From positions 1 to 6,783 of the forward strand of contig JAFXIS010000032.1 of the NCBI GenBank assembly GCA_017532885.1: a stretch of DNA of 6,783 bases, written 5' to 3'. The position numbers were made by a program, and so were the translations under genes. Position 1 is the stretch's first letter; the number at the start of each line of letters is the position of its first letter. The stretch comes from Alistipes sp. (lineage in GTDB: Bacteria > Bacteroidota > Bacteroidia > Bacteroidales > Rikenellaceae). Below the pieces are notes generated by a model that saw nothing but the letters and a program-made list of their open reading frames with translations, was not told the DNA's origin and made no database searches. Shown here in pieces: positions 6,337 through 6,783 of this stretch.

Positions 6337-6783
6337 TTACCAAATGATAATACGCTCATTCTCGGGCAGAAACATCTCGCCGTCGCTGATGCCGAATGCC
6401 TCATAGAACGATGCTATGTTGCGCAAAGTGGCATTCACGCGGTTGCGGCCCAGAGAGTGAACATCGACCTTTGTGAGGCGTGCAATCTCCTCGTCGCGGA
6501 TGTTTTGTCCCCAGATGGTTGCATATGAGAGGTAGAAACGCTGTTCGGGTGTGAAGCCGTCGATGGGTTCGGGCTTGCCTGCCTCGCCAAATGAGTTCTG
6601 CAACGCGGTGTATGCTACGCGCAAACCACCTTGGTCGGCAATGTTCTCGCCGAGTGACAATGCACCATCGGCCATCACTGCGGGCTGGTCATCCTTGGCG
6701 GGCAACACCTCAATCTTGTTGAACTGCTCAACCAACACATCGGTGCGGCTCTTGAATGCTGCGGCATCCTCGTCGGTCCACCA
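6337..6783 (-). CDS. M13-family zinc metallopeptidase (PepO/neprilysin type), C-terminal part
   Basis: The last 148 residues of an M13 peptidase; the 5' part, including the HExxH zinc motif, is beyond the right edge. The frame is open to base 6783, starting WWTDEDAAAFKSRTD, the segment that normally follows HExxHGFDD...G in this family; the GTG at 6738 is therefore internal. The third zinc ligand motif is present as LGENIADQGGL (Glu46 and Asp50 of the visible part), and the substrate-binding region reads VDVHSLGRNRVNATLRNIASFYEAFG, in place of the usual HSPxxYRVNGxLxN. The protein ends in tryptophan, as is standard, but in IIIW without the conserved penultimate-region cysteine of many homologues. 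Relatives in Bacteroidales are usually secreted or lipid-anchored oligopeptidases; the signal peptide is not visible here. A strong terminator follows, so this is the end of its transcription unit. Confidence 0.93.
   Translation of the reverse strand, partial: WWTDEDAAAFKSRTDVLVEQFNKIEVLPAKDDQPAVMADGALSLGENIADQGGLRVAYTALQNSFGEAGKPEPIDGFTPEQRFYLSYATIWGQNIRDEEIARLTKVDVHSLGRNRVNATLRNIASFYEAFGISDGEMFLPENERIIIW

Overview
The window looks like a chromosomal segment of a Bacteroidales bacterium, possibly Alistipes-like; the genus is an inference. The evidence is a lysyl-tRNA synthetase with the C-terminal extension typical of this phylum, a methyltransferase of the PG_1098 type with a THUMP-like tail, A-rich leaders without strong Shine-Dalgarno sequences, and intergenic palindromic repeats with a TGTCATTGCGAGG end. 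Most of the content is housekeeping; the accessory material is one RhuM-Fic fusion gene and a set of interspersed repeats.

The left third (1-3300) carries three plus-strand genes: the 3' part of lysS, a gene fusing a RhuM domain to a Doc-like Fic domain, and a complete tpiA. The gaps are only 45 and 30 bases and no terminator is evident inside, so read-through is plausible. A rho-independent terminator lies at 3271-3300, about 185 bases after tpiA. The DNA between contains a 125-base imperfect palindrome.

The convergent gap 3087-3615 is dense in repeats: the large palindrome, the terminator, a smaller palindrome (3324-3359), and a 126-base element with 13-base terminal inverted repeats (3376-3501). 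A related 170-base element lies at 6062-6231 in the same orientation; the first 38 bases of the two copies are identical.

Between these two elements is a compact minus-strand operon, read from 6010 down to 3616: a HAD-type phosphatase, a small four-helix membrane protein (DUF486/DMT family), and the PG_1098-like methyltransferase, with gaps of 6 and 31 bases. No shared pathway can be deduced from sequence alone.

At the right edge is the C-terminal part of an M13 (neprilysin/PepO-type) zinc metallopeptidase on the minus strand, followed by its own strong terminator (6281-6320). I found no RNA genes, CRISPR array, transposase or integrase. The least ordinary items are the RhuM-Fic fusion between two housekeeping genes and the matched repeats bracketing the HAD/DUF486/methyltransferase operon.
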